The notes beneath the pieces are model-generated. The model was not told the DNA's origin, made no database searches, and saw nothing but the letters and a program-made list of their open reading frames with translations. From Actinomycetes bacterium (GTDB lineage Bacteria > Actinomycetota > Acidimicrobiia > Acidimicrobiales > Microtrichaceae): a DNA stretch of 40,725 nucleotides. The stretch lies in NCBI GenBank assembly GCA_023437745.1, contig JAEZFI010000187.1, positions 1 through 40,725 on the forward strand. The letters run 5' to 3'. Made by a program: the position numbers and the translations under genes. Shown here one piece after another: positions 34,287 through 40,725 of this stretch. Numbering within the stretch: the first letter of the stretch is position 1; every line of letters starts with the position of its first letter.

Positions 34287-34402
34287 AGAGCCTCTCCGGT
34301 CACTCGTCGTGGGTCGTCCGCGGACCCGCTCTCGGGCCCGCCGTCGCCGGGCATCGGCGTCACGTGGGCGTCGACGCTGTCGGCTGCGCGACCCGGCCTG
34401 GC

Positions 34403-34415
34403 TATCGTATCGACG
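34403..34415 (+). promoter_or_regulatory. -10 box of the thioesterase gene (leaderless)
   Basis: TATCGT (34403-34408) is followed by seven bases and then ATG at 34416, so transcription should start at the initiation codon. The same bases read on the minus strand as TACGAT and could also drive tldD with a leader of about 110 bases. Confidence 0.45.
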
Positions 34416-34793
34416 ATGCCCCCCAAGTCCGGCCTCACCGGCAGCGTGACACTCGACGTCGCCGAGGCCGACACCGCCATCGCGATGGGCACCGGCGCAG
34501 TCGACGTCCTCGCCACCCCGCGCCTCGTCGCGCTGTGCGAGGAGGCCACGATGGTCGCCCTCGACGGGGTCTTCGAGGAGGGCTGCGCCAGCGTGGGCGT
34601 CCGCGTCCAGATCGAGCACATCTCCCCCACCGCCGTCGGCGGGCGGGTGGTCGCCGAGGCCAGCCTCGACAAGATCGAGGGCCGCCGCCTCCACTTCACG
34701 GTCTCGGCACGCGACGAACGCGGCCTCGTGGCGGTCGGCAAGGTGACCCGGGTGACCGTCGAGGTCGAACGGTTCATGGAGAAGACCCGCTGA
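34416..34793 (+). CDS. Hot-dog-fold thioesterase, FlK-like
   Basis: 125 residues. The pattern DTAIAMGTGAVDVLATPRLVALCEEATMVALDGVFEEGCASVGVRVQIEHISPTAVGGRVVAEASLDKIEGRRLHFTVSARDE is that of the fluoroacetyl-CoA thioesterase-like group. The Glu of LCEEATM and the His of IEHISPT are likely catalytic positions. Such enzymes hydrolyse small acyl-CoA thioesters; fluoroacetyl-CoA itself need not be the substrate. The frame is open far upstream, but ATG 34416, 7 bases after TATCGT, fits the family start. The GH3 gene follows with an overlapping or closely coupled start. Confidence 0.87.
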   Translation: MPPKSGLTGSVTLDVAEADTAIAMGTGAVDVLATPRLVALCEEATMVALDGVFEEGCASVGVRVQIEHISPTAVGGRVVAEASLDKIEGRRLHFTVSARDERGLVAVGKVTRVTVEVERFMEKTR

Positions 34794-36013
34794 CCTCCGG
34801 TGGCACGGGCCCGCGGCCACCAGCGCGGCGCCGACCCCCGCACGGCCCGCCCCTCCGGCGCCGACCACGGCGACCGTGGTGGCGCCGCCTCCGCTGGGAC
34901 CGACTGGCCATCGTCCTGGCACCACCCGTGCTCCTGATCGCGATGATCGTGCAGCTGGTCGGTGACGACCCGGCCGCACCCGTGCCGCGAGACGCTGCGC
35001 CCACCACGACCACCCCCTGGCGGCCGCCCGCCGCCGGCTGTGTTCCCCTCGCCGAGCTCACCCCGCACCAGCGTGCGGCGCAACTCGTGATGGTGCACGT
35101 GGACGGCGCCGCGCTCGACGAGCTGGGCTCGCTCACCGGGCGCCTCGACCCGCCCGGCGGGATCCTCGTCAGCGGCACGACCCAGGAGGGCTTCGACGAC
35201 GGACGGATCGCAAGCCTGCTCGACCAGCGGCCGACGCTCGTGGCGATCGACGACGAAGGCGGGAGGGTCGTGGGGTTGGCCGAGGCGGCGCCGTCGGCAC
35301 GCGAGCAGGCGGACCGGCTGTCCGTCGACGAGATCCGGGAGCTGGCGGCGCGACGGGGCCGGACGATGCGAAGGTTGGGCGTGGACGTCGACTTCGCGCC
35401 GGTCGTGGACACCGCAGCGCCCGGGGGCGTCAGCGCGATCGGCGACCGGTCCTACTCGGAGGATCCCGAGCGTGCGGAGCGGAACGCCGGGGCGTTCGCC
35501 GAGGGGCTGCGAGAGGCGGAGGTGCTGCCCACGCTCAAGCACTTCCCGGGACACGGTCGGGCCGCGGGCGACTCGCACAACGGGGTCGCCACGACGCCCC
35601 AGCTCGCCGACCTGGAGGACGTAGACCTCCTCCCCTACCCGGGGCTCATCGAGGACGGCCCGGTCGCGGTCATGGTGGGCCACCTGGACGTGCCGGACCT
35701 GACCGAGCCCGGCCGTCCCGCCAGCCTCAGCCCTGCTGCCTACGAGTACCTCCGCTCCGAGATCGGGTTCGACGGGCTGGCCGTGACCGACGAGCTGGGC
35801 GCGATGGCCGCCGTGACGAGCCGCTTCGGCGTGCCGGAGGCAGTGGTGCAGGCCCTCGTGGCAGGCGCCGACCTCGCGCTCGTCGGACCGGTCAGGGTCT
35901 ACGGCGACGTGCTCACGGCGATCGATGCGGCCATCGCGGACGGCGGGCTCACCGACGACCGGATCGACGACGCACTCACCCGTGTGCGCCTCGCGCAGGG
36001 GTGCGCGACGTGA
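34790..36013 (+). CDS. Glycoside hydrolase family 3 beta-N-acetylhexosaminidase (NagZ-like), membrane-anchored
   Basis: 407 residues if read from CTG 34790. The GH3 core shows VMVHVDGAAL, VAIDDEGGRVVGL, LGVDVDFAPVVDT, LPTLKHFPGHGRAAGDSHNGV (the Lys-His and Asp-x-His general-acid loop) and FDGLAVTDELGAMAAV (nucleophile Asp). It should release N-acetylglucosamine from cell-wall fragments. An Arg-rich stretch followed by LAIVLAPPVLLIAMIVQLVGDD forms a signal anchor, placing the enzyme outside the membrane. No ATG, GTG or TTG occurs in frame between the thioesterase coding region and GTG 34928, which would remove most of the anchor. CTG 34790 has GGAG 8 bases upstream and overlaps the thioesterase stop (CTGA), so I prefer it. 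Confidence 0.85.
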   Translation: MTSGGTGPRPPARRRPPHGPPLRRRPRRPWWRRLRWDRLAIVLAPPVLLIAMIVQLVGDDPAAPVPRDAAPTTTTPWRPPAAGCVPLAELTPHQRAAQLVMVHVDGAALDELGSLTGRLDPPGGILVSGTTQEGFDDGRIASLLDQRPTLVAIDDEGGRVVGLAEAAPSAREQADRLSVDEIRELAARRGRTMRRLGVDVDFAPVVDTAAPGGVSAIGDRSYSEDPERAERNAGAFAEGLREAEVLPTLKHFPGHGRAAGDSHNGVATTPQLADLEDVDLLPYPGLIEDGPVAVMVGHLDVPDLTEPGRPASLSPAAYEYLRSEIGFDGLAVTDELGAMAAVTSRFGVPEAVVQALVAGADLALVGPVRVYGDVLTAIDAAIADGGLTDDRIDDALTRVRLAQGCAT

Positions 36014-36726
36014 AGCGGGCATCGGGCTTCACCGTCCTCGCGGTGATCGTGGCGGTCGTCGGCGCGGCAACCGCGATCGTGCTCGTCCGAGAGGAGCCGG
36101 ACGTCCCCCAGACCTCGACCGTGAGGGTCCCGATCGACGTCGAGGTGCGGATCACGAGCGCACCCGGCGAGCTGGACCACGAGCTCGGAAGGGTGGCCGA
36201 CCGGATCCGCCACCTCACGCTGCCCGGCGCCGTCGGACTCCTCGTCGCACGGTCGGCACCCGCCACGCTCCAGACCAACGCGGGCCCGGCCACGACCTGC
36301 GTCGTCGAGCTCGATCCCCGCGAGGCACGGCGCTTCGGACCGGATCCCGCCGCCACGGGGTTCGAGGGCGTCGATGCTCCGCAGCAGAACGGGATGGTGC
36401 TCGATGCCGCCGTGGCGGCGAAGCTCGACGTCCGAGCCGGCGGCGAGCTCACCGCGGCGATCGGCACTCGCCGCCAGCGGTTCGCCGTGGAGGACGTGAT
36501 CCCGCCCGACGGCCTCGCCGGGTACTGCGGCGCCGTCGTCTCGGCCGGGACCGTGGGCGCCATGGCCGGCGACGCCAGCGGCTCCAGGGCACCGACGGGG
36601 CTCGTGTGGCTCGCGCTCGACGCCGAGACCCGCGCCGACCCGTTGACCGTCAGCGGCGTGATCGCGGCCGTGGAGGCCGAGGTGGGCGCGCCCGGCGTCG
36701 AGGTCAGCCGCTACCACGGCCCCTGA
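36010..36726 (+). CDS. Unknown anchored protein resembling an isolated MacB/FtsX periplasmic domain
   Basis: 238 residues from GTG 36010, which overlaps the GH3 stop (GTGA); GTG 36001 is an alternative. One N-terminal membrane segment (FTVLAVIVAVVGAATAIVLV) is followed by an extracytoplasmic part. The stretch NGMVLDAAVAAKLDVRAGGELTAAIGTRRQRFAVEDVIPPDG resembles the small beta domain of MacB/FtsX-type ABC permeases (seen in the family as v-x-s-x-x-l-A-x-x-L-g-v-x-x-G-d). The three further membrane segments of a permease are missing, and no ATPase gene is near. Two Cys (TTCVVEL and GYCGAVV) might pair. Coupling to the GH3 gene suggests a shared envelope role. Confidence 0.7.
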   Translation: MKRASGFTVLAVIVAVVGAATAIVLVREEPDVPQTSTVRVPIDVEVRITSAPGELDHELGRVADRIRHLTLPGAVGLLVARSAPATLQTNAGPATTCVVELDPREARRFGPDPAATGFEGVDAPQQNGMVLDAAVAAKLDVRAGGELTAAIGTRRQRFAVEDVIPPDGLAGYCGAVVSAGTVGAMAGDASGSRAPTGLVWLALDAETRADPLTVSGVIAAVEAEVGAPGVEVSRYHGP

Positions 36727-36761
36727 CGCACCCGCACCCATCGTTCTCGGGGTGTCGAGGT

Positions 36762-36809
36762 GTGTCGGGGTCAGCGGGGTGTCGGGAAGCGCGGTGTCGG
36801 GTCAGCGGG
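36762..36809. repeat. Short imperfect repeat across a gene 3' end
   Basis: gtgtcggggtcagcggg (36762-36778) recurs as gtgtcgggtcagcggg (36794-36809), with a third partial ggtgtcggg copy between them (36778-36786). The second copy contains the stop codon of the alpha/beta hydrolase (36802-36804). It is probably slippage in a short convergent intergenic region. Confidence 0.5.
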
Positions 36810-37623
36810 AGAGGAACGCGTCGACGGCGTCGCGCCAGGCCTCGGTGGCCTCGAACTGCGGCGAGTGGCCCGCCTCGGGCAGCACCACCAACTCGGCGCC
36901 GGGGATGGCTGCGGCCATCCGCCGACTCGCCTCCACGAACGATCGGTCCCACTCGCCGACCATCACGAGCGTGGGGACCTCGACGGCGGCGAGGTGCTCC
37001 AGGCGGTCGTCGAGGTCGAGCAGCTGACCGAGCATCGCTGCGTACATCGCCGGTGAGCAGGCGAGCATCTTCGAGTCGGACCACTCGGCGTACCCGGGGC
37101 GCTCGGCGCAGGTCCGCAGGTAGGCCACCTGCTCCTCGGGCTTGGCCGCCAGCTTCAGCACGTCCTGGATCACCTGGAGGCCTTCGGTGCGCGCCAGCTC
37201 GATGCCGAGTCCGACGACGCCGCGGTCGATGTCGCCCAGCGGACCGTGGTGGGTGTCCATCAGGACCAACCGGTCGATGCGGTCCGGGTGCCCGATCACC
37301 ATCAGCTGGGCGATCATGCCGCCCATCGAGTGCCCGAGCAGGTGGAAGCGGTCCCACCCGAGCTGCCCGGCGAGCGCCCACATGTCCTCGACGTAGGCGG
37401 ACAGCGCGTAGGCGGCCTCGTCGTCGGGCTGGCTCGACGCCCCGTGTCCGCGGTGGTCGGGGGCCACCACCCAGTAGCCGGCGTCGGCCAGGCGGTCGAC
37501 CTCGTCGCGGAAGTCCTCCTTGGCGCCGGTGAACCCGTGGACGAGGAGGAGCGGGTCGCCACCCTCCCCCGCCTCGAGGATCGAGAGCTGGACCTCACCG
37601 CAGTCGACCATCCGCTCCCGCAC
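36802..37623 (-). CDS. Alpha/beta hydrolase
   Basis: 273 residues from GTG 37623. The fold is clear from LLLVHGFTGAKEDFRDEVDRL (oxyanion loop), VVAPDHRGHGASSQP, the nucleophile elbow FHLLGHSMGGMIAQLMV, the acid in VMVGEWDRSFVEAS and the catalytic His in LPEAGHSPQFE. It belongs to the large esterase/lipase/haloalkane-like group, and the substrate cannot be inferred. The start lies 7 bases after TACCGT (37636-37631, minus), which fits a leaderless transcript; the frame is open to 37749 and overlaps the flippase-like gene. It stands alone between two plus-strand genes. Confidence 0.9.
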   Translation of the reverse strand: MRERMVDCGEVQLSILEAGEGGDPLLLVHGFTGAKEDFRDEVDRLADAGYWVVAPDHRGHGASSQPDDEAAYALSAYVEDMWALAGQLGWDRFHLLGHSMGGMIAQLMVIGHPDRIDRLVLMDTHHGPLGDIDRGVVGLGIELARTEGLQVIQDVLKLAAKPEEQVAYLRTCAERPGYAEWSDSKMLACSPAMYAAMLGQLLDLDDRLEHLAAVEVPTLVMVGEWDRSFVEASRRMAAAIPGAELVVLPEAGHSPQFEATEAWRDAVDAFLSR

Positions 37624-37630
37624 GCCTGGC

Positions 37631-37636
37631 ACGGTA
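37631..37636 (-). promoter_or_regulatory. -10 box of the alpha/beta hydrolase (leaderless)
   Basis: The minus strand reads TACCGT, seven bases, then the GTG start codon at 37623. No ribosome site lies between them. Confidence 0.4.
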
Positions 37637-37712
37637 CCGGACGCCGGTCGGGCCGGTTCGGTCAGCGGCGGGCGAAGGGCCAGAATGGTCCATCGACCCG
37701 ACCACCGCGCTC

Positions 37713-38810
37713 GTGCCCGACCTCGTCGACCCGCCGCCCACCGCCCCACCCGCGAGGCGCCGGCTGGTGCTCGGGATCCGCATCGTCGGGTCGATCGCGC
37801 TGCTCGCGCTGCTCGTGTGGCAGATGCCGGACTTCGACGCCCGCAAGCTGATCCCCGAGTGGACGTCCGCGACGCCGCTGTGGCTCGGCGCCTCGATGCT
37901 CACCCTGCTGCTGGCGTTCGCGCTGCAGACCCTGCGGTGGTCCCAGGTGCTCACGGCGCTCGGCCACCGTGTCCCGTTCCTCCGGCTTTTCAACCAGTTC
38001 CTGGCCGGCCAGTTCGTGTCGAACGTGCTGCCCACCGCGTTCGCCGGTGACGTCGTGCGCATCGCACGCTGCGGCAGGGACATCGACGACCGTGCGCATG
38101 CCTTCGCGTCGATCGCCCTCGAGCGGTTGACCGGCTGGCTGGTGCTGCCCGCGATCAGCCTCACCGCCCTCGCGTTCGCACCGGAGCTGCGCTCCCTCGG
38201 GGGCGAGACCGTCACCGTCGTCGTGGTCGGGTTCGGGACGGCCCTGGGCCTCGTCCTGCTCCTCACCGTGGCGGCGAACCGGCGCTGGAGCACCGCGGCC
38301 CGCACGGCCAAGGGATGGCGGCGGTGGATCGGGTCGGTCCACCTGGGGGTCGACGCACTCCGCCGCCAGCCGAGACTGGCGGTGGCGACCGTCGGCGTGG
38401 GCATCGCGTTCCAGGTCACACAGTGCGTGTCGGTCTGGCTGGCCGCTCGGGCGCTCGGCCTCGACGTCATCACGCTGGTCGCGGTCTTCGCGTTCTTCCC
38501 GCCGACGGCCATCGGTCAGAACCTGCCCGTCGGGTTCGGCGGCCTGGGCGTGCGTGAGGGTGCGTTCGTCGTGTTCTTCGGGGCGATCGGTGCCGGCGAG
38601 GAGCGCGCCATCGCGCTCGGGCTCGTCACCTACATCATCATGATCGTGACGTCGTCCGTCGGCGCCCCGTCGTTCGCGCTGGGCGGCGGCCGCAGGGCGC
38701 TCGCCGCCGACGTCGCCGAGGAGGAGGCCGCCGAGGCCGCCGAGGCCGCTGCCGCACCTGCCGGTGTGACCGCCGGCGATGACATCGCCATGGGCCCCGG
38801 CGCGCCGTAG
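37713..38810 (+). CDS. UPF0104 / lysylphosphatidylglycerol-synthase transmembrane-domain protein
   Basis: 365 residues with about seven or eight membrane segments and no cytoplasmic catalytic domain. Family features: QTLRWSQVLTALGHRVPFLRLFNQFLAGQFVSNVLPTAFAGDVVRI, ASIALERLTGWLVLPAISL, and FFPPTAIGQNLPVGFGGLGVREGAFVVFFGAIG. This fold is shared with the flippase half of MprF and with AglD-like proteins thought to move lipid-linked molecules across the membrane. The specific cargo is unknown. The C-terminus ends in an Ala/Glu-rich low-complexity tail (EEEAAEAAEAAAAPAG). GTG 37713 is the start that fits the hydrophobic layout. dxs follows after 12 bases. Confidence 0.88.
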   Translation: MPDLVDPPPTAPPARRRLVLGIRIVGSIALLALLVWQMPDFDARKLIPEWTSATPLWLGASMLTLLLAFALQTLRWSQVLTALGHRVPFLRLFNQFLAGQFVSNVLPTAFAGDVVRIARCGRDIDDRAHAFASIALERLTGWLVLPAISLTALAFAPELRSLGGETVTVVVVGFGTALGLVLLLTVAANRRWSTAARTAKGWRRWIGSVHLGVDALRRQPRLAVATVGVGIAFQVTQCVSVWLAARALGLDVITLVAVFAFFPPTAIGQNLPVGFGGLGVREGAFVVFFGAIGAGEERAIALGLVTYIIMIVTSSVGAPSFALGGGRRALAADVAEEEAAEAAEAAAAPAGVTAGDDIAMGPGAP

Positions 38811-38813
38811 ATT
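38808..38813 (+). promoter_or_regulatory. -10 candidate before dxs
   Basis: TAGATT (38808-38813) overlaps the stop codon of the flippase-like gene and lies 9 bases before the dxs ATG, so the dxs message could begin within two or three bases of its start codon. Confidence 0.35.
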
Positions 38814-38822
38814 GGCGACACG

Positions 38823-40673
38823 ATGTTGCTGGACCACATCACCTCACCCGCTGATCTCCGTCGCCTCGACCACACCGCCGTCGAACAGCTCGCCACCGAG
38901 ATCCGCAGCGTCATCATCGATCGGGTCAACGACCTCGGCGGCCACCTCGGGTCGAACCTGGGCATCGTCGAGGTGACCCTCGCGCTGCACCGCGTCTTCG
39001 ACTCGCCGCACGACACGATCCTCTTCGACACGGGCCACCAGGCGTACGTGCACAAGCTCGTGACCGGTCGCCTCGCGCAGTTCGCCACCTTGCGCCAGCG
39101 CGGCGGGATGTCGGGCTACCCCTGCCGGGCCGAGTCGCCGCACGACGTGATCGAGAACAGCCACGCCTCGACGGTCCTCTCCTACGCCCACGGGCTGGCG
39201 ACGGCGCAGGCGCTCGAGGGTGGCCCGCAGCACCGGATCGTCGCCGTCATCGGCGACGGTGCGCTGACCGGCGGCATGGCCTACGAGGGGCTGAACAACC
39301 TCGGCCACTCCGGCCGCGACGTGATCATCGTCCTCAACGACAACGGCCGGTCGTACGCACCCACGGTGTCCCGTCTCGGCGAGAGCCTGTCGAAGCTCCG
39401 GGCCAACCCGACGTACCGTCGCCAGCAGGCGCGTGTCGAGCGTGCGCTCGGCGAGGTGCCCGTGATGGGACCGTTGATCGAGCGCAGCATCGGCGGCGCC
39501 AAGGCCGCGCTGCGCGAGATGTTCGAACCGCCGGCGTTCTTCGAGGACCTCGGCGTCGGCTACCTCGGACCGCTCGACGGACACGACGTGCCCGCCCTCG
39601 AACGGGCGTTCACGAACGCGGCGAAGATGGGCGGGCCGGTCGTGGTCCACGTGATCACGCAGAAGGGCCGGGGCTACGCGCCCGCCGAGAACGACCCGAT
39701 CAAGAACCTCCACGACATGTCGGAGCTGAAGCCCGGCTCGTACACCGCCGCGTTCTCCGAGGCCATCGTCGCCGAGGGCGAGGCCCGTCCCGAGCTGGTG
39801 GCGATCACCGCCGCGATGCCGGACAGCACCGGGCTGCTGCCCTTCGGCGAGCGGTTCCCCGAGCGCCTGATCGACGTGGGCATCGCCGAGCAGCACGCCG
39901 TGACGTCTGCAGCCGGGATGGCCATGGGCGGGCTGCGTCCCGTGGTCGCCGTCTACTCGACGTTCCTCACCCGGGCCATCGACCAGGTGAACCTCGACGT
40001 CGGGCTCCACCAGCAGCCGGTGGTCTTCGTGCTCGACCGCGCCGGCATCACCGGCGACGACGGCCCGTCCCACCACGGCCTCCTCGACCTCGTGCTGTGC
40101 ACGAAGGTGCCGGACATGACCGTGTTCGCCCCCTCGTCCTACGGCGAGGTCGGGCAGATGCTCCACGACGCGCTCGAGCTGTGCACCGACGGCCCTGCGG
40201 CGATCCGGTTCCCGAAGACGATGCCGCCGGCCAGCGTCGACGGCGACGTGGGTTCCGGCCTGCGCGCCCGGCGGGTGTCGGAAGGCGACACGATCTGCCT
40301 CATCGGCGTCGGGAAGATGCTCAGCACGGCACGTGAGGCGGCGGACCGACTGGCCGAGGACGGCATCACCGCGACGGTCTGGGATCCCCGGGTGGTCAAG
40401 CCGCTCGACGGCGAGATGCTCCACGATGCCGCCCGCCACGGGCTGGTCGTCACGATCGAGGACGGACTCCGCGACGGCGGTGTCGGGTCGATGATCGCCG
40501 ACGCGCTGCGAGACCTGGCGCCGGTGGGCGGTCCGTCGGTGCGGGTGCTCGGCGTGCCCAGCGCGTACCTCGCCCATGCGAAGCCCGACGACATCCTCCA
40601 CGACCTCGGCCTCGACGCCGACGGCGTGCTGGCCGAGGTGTCGGCGTGGCGGGGCGCCTCCGCCGAACGCTGA
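38823..40673 (+). CDS. dxs: 1-deoxy-D-xylulose-5-phosphate synthase
   Basis: 616 residues, near the usual length. Key sites: GGHLGSNLGIVEVTLALHRVF, DTGHQAYVHKLVTGR (the thiamine-binding His), the thiamine diphosphate/metal motif GDGALTGGMAYEGLNNLGH from residue 144, GYLGPLDGHD, IAEQHAVTSAAGMAMGGLRPVVAVYSTFL (the catalytic Glu) and DRAGITGDDGPSHHGL. It condenses pyruvate and glyceraldehyde-3-phosphate in the first step of the MEP isoprenoid pathway. ATG 38823 gives the normal N-terminus. It may be co-transcribed with the upstream flippase-like gene (12-base gap) or use its own TAGATT promoter. Confidence 0.97.
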   Translation: MLLDHITSPADLRRLDHTAVEQLATEIRSVIIDRVNDLGGHLGSNLGIVEVTLALHRVFDSPHDTILFDTGHQAYVHKLVTGRLAQFATLRQRGGMSGYPCRAESPHDVIENSHASTVLSYAHGLATAQALEGGPQHRIVAVIGDGALTGGMAYEGLNNLGHSGRDVIIVLNDNGRSYAPTVSRLGESLSKLRANPTYRRQQARVERALGEVPVMGPLIERSIGGAKAALREMFEPPAFFEDLGVGYLGPLDGHDVPALERAFTNAAKMGGPVVVHVITQKGRGYAPAENDPIKNLHDMSELKPGSYTAAFSEAIVAEGEARPELVAITAAMPDSTGLLPFGERFPERLIDVGIAEQHAVTSAAGMAMGGLRPVVAVYSTFLTRAIDQVNLDVGLHQQPVVFVLDRAGITGDDGPSHHGLLDLVLCTKVPDMTVFAPSSYGEVGQMLHDALELCTDGPAAIRFPKTMPPASVDGDVGSGLRARRVSEGDTICLIGVGKMLSTAREAADRLAEDGITATVWDPRVVKPLDGEMLHDAARHGLVVTIEDGLRDGGVGSMIADALRDLAPVGGPSVRVLGVPSAYLAHAKPDDILHDLGLDADGVLAEVSAWRGASAER

Positions 40674-40725
40674 CGGCCCCGCTCCCCCGCCCCCACCTTC
40701 CCGTTCTGTCGCGTCGGGCGTGACG
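40674..40725. other. Terminal 52 bases, nothing recognised
   Basis: A C-rich stretch after the dxs stop codon with no hairpin, start codon context or motif I can support. Confidence 0.6.

Noticed and set aside
34364..34789. Extension of the GH3 gene back to 34364
   Set aside because: It would overlap the whole thioesterase gene and adds an Arg-rich shadow peptide.
38713..38760. Triplet-like gccgag/gccgcc repeats near the end of the flippase-like gene
   Set aside because: They encode an Ala/Glu-rich tail in frame and are ordinary low-complexity coding sequence.

Overview
The window is a stretch of very GC-rich chromosome (roughly 70% by eye) from an actinobacterium. The evidence is an N-terminally extended actinobacterial-type methionine aminopeptidase, a Glp/MoeA gene with a possible SepX/GLPR-like membrane protein nearby, GTG starts throughout, many genes that look leaderless with a TAnnnT -10 box six or seven bases before the start codon, and a UgpC-type sugar ATPase locus. 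I would guess class Acidimicrobiia (Iamia/Ilumatobacter-like), but that is inference. Genes are densely packed. No gene-free stretch exceeds 300 bases; the longest is about 260 bases (9454-9714). I see no insertion sequence, prophage, CRISPR array or rRNA.

Layout. 1-1038: the end of an ECF42-type sigma factor. 1046-8621: a complete arginine deiminase pathway, with arcA-arcB-arcC on the minus strand and a divergent YfcC-family transporter. The minus-strand run continues into an MBOAT acyltransferase and an SGNH partner, likely for acylation of a surface polymer. A DosR-like palindrome lies between arcA and the transporter. 8762-8835: tRNA-Ala(CGC). 8893-12518: a small membrane protein that may be the SepX/GLPR divisome receptor, then moaC, moaA and glp/moeA, all on the minus strand. 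12581-15485: a DUF1971 cupin, an unknown anchored exported protein, a methyltransferase and a sugar-nucleotidyltransferase-like gene. 15461-20839: a four-gene ABC importer of the glycerol-3-phosphate/sugar type (ugpC-A-E-B order) and galU. 21031-22286: an FmdB zinc ribbon and map.

22396-34286 is the most unusual region. Two tandem TldE/PmbA paralogues sit behind a 959-residue LuxR-type ATPase regulator (LAL) and an RpiR/SIS regulator. Divergent from these is a translationally coupled trio: an enolase-superfamily enzyme, a YtcJ-like amidohydrolase and a DUF2817/M14-like peptidase. A TldD with the HExxxH zinc motif closes the block. No transporter is present, so the substrate is probably intracellular, such as a modified peptide or peptide fragment. 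This is the best candidate here for an undescribed system.

34416-40673: a FlK-like thioesterase, a GH3 N-acetylhexosaminidase that may start at CTG, an orphan MacB/FtsX-periplasmic-domain-like protein, an alpha/beta hydrolase, a UPF0104 flippase-like membrane protein, and dxs, the first enzyme of the MEP isoprenoid pathway.

A cluster of three 23-base units (22298-22390) between map and the TldE genes looks like a small dispersed repeat family. All functions were read from sequence motifs and context; no search was run.
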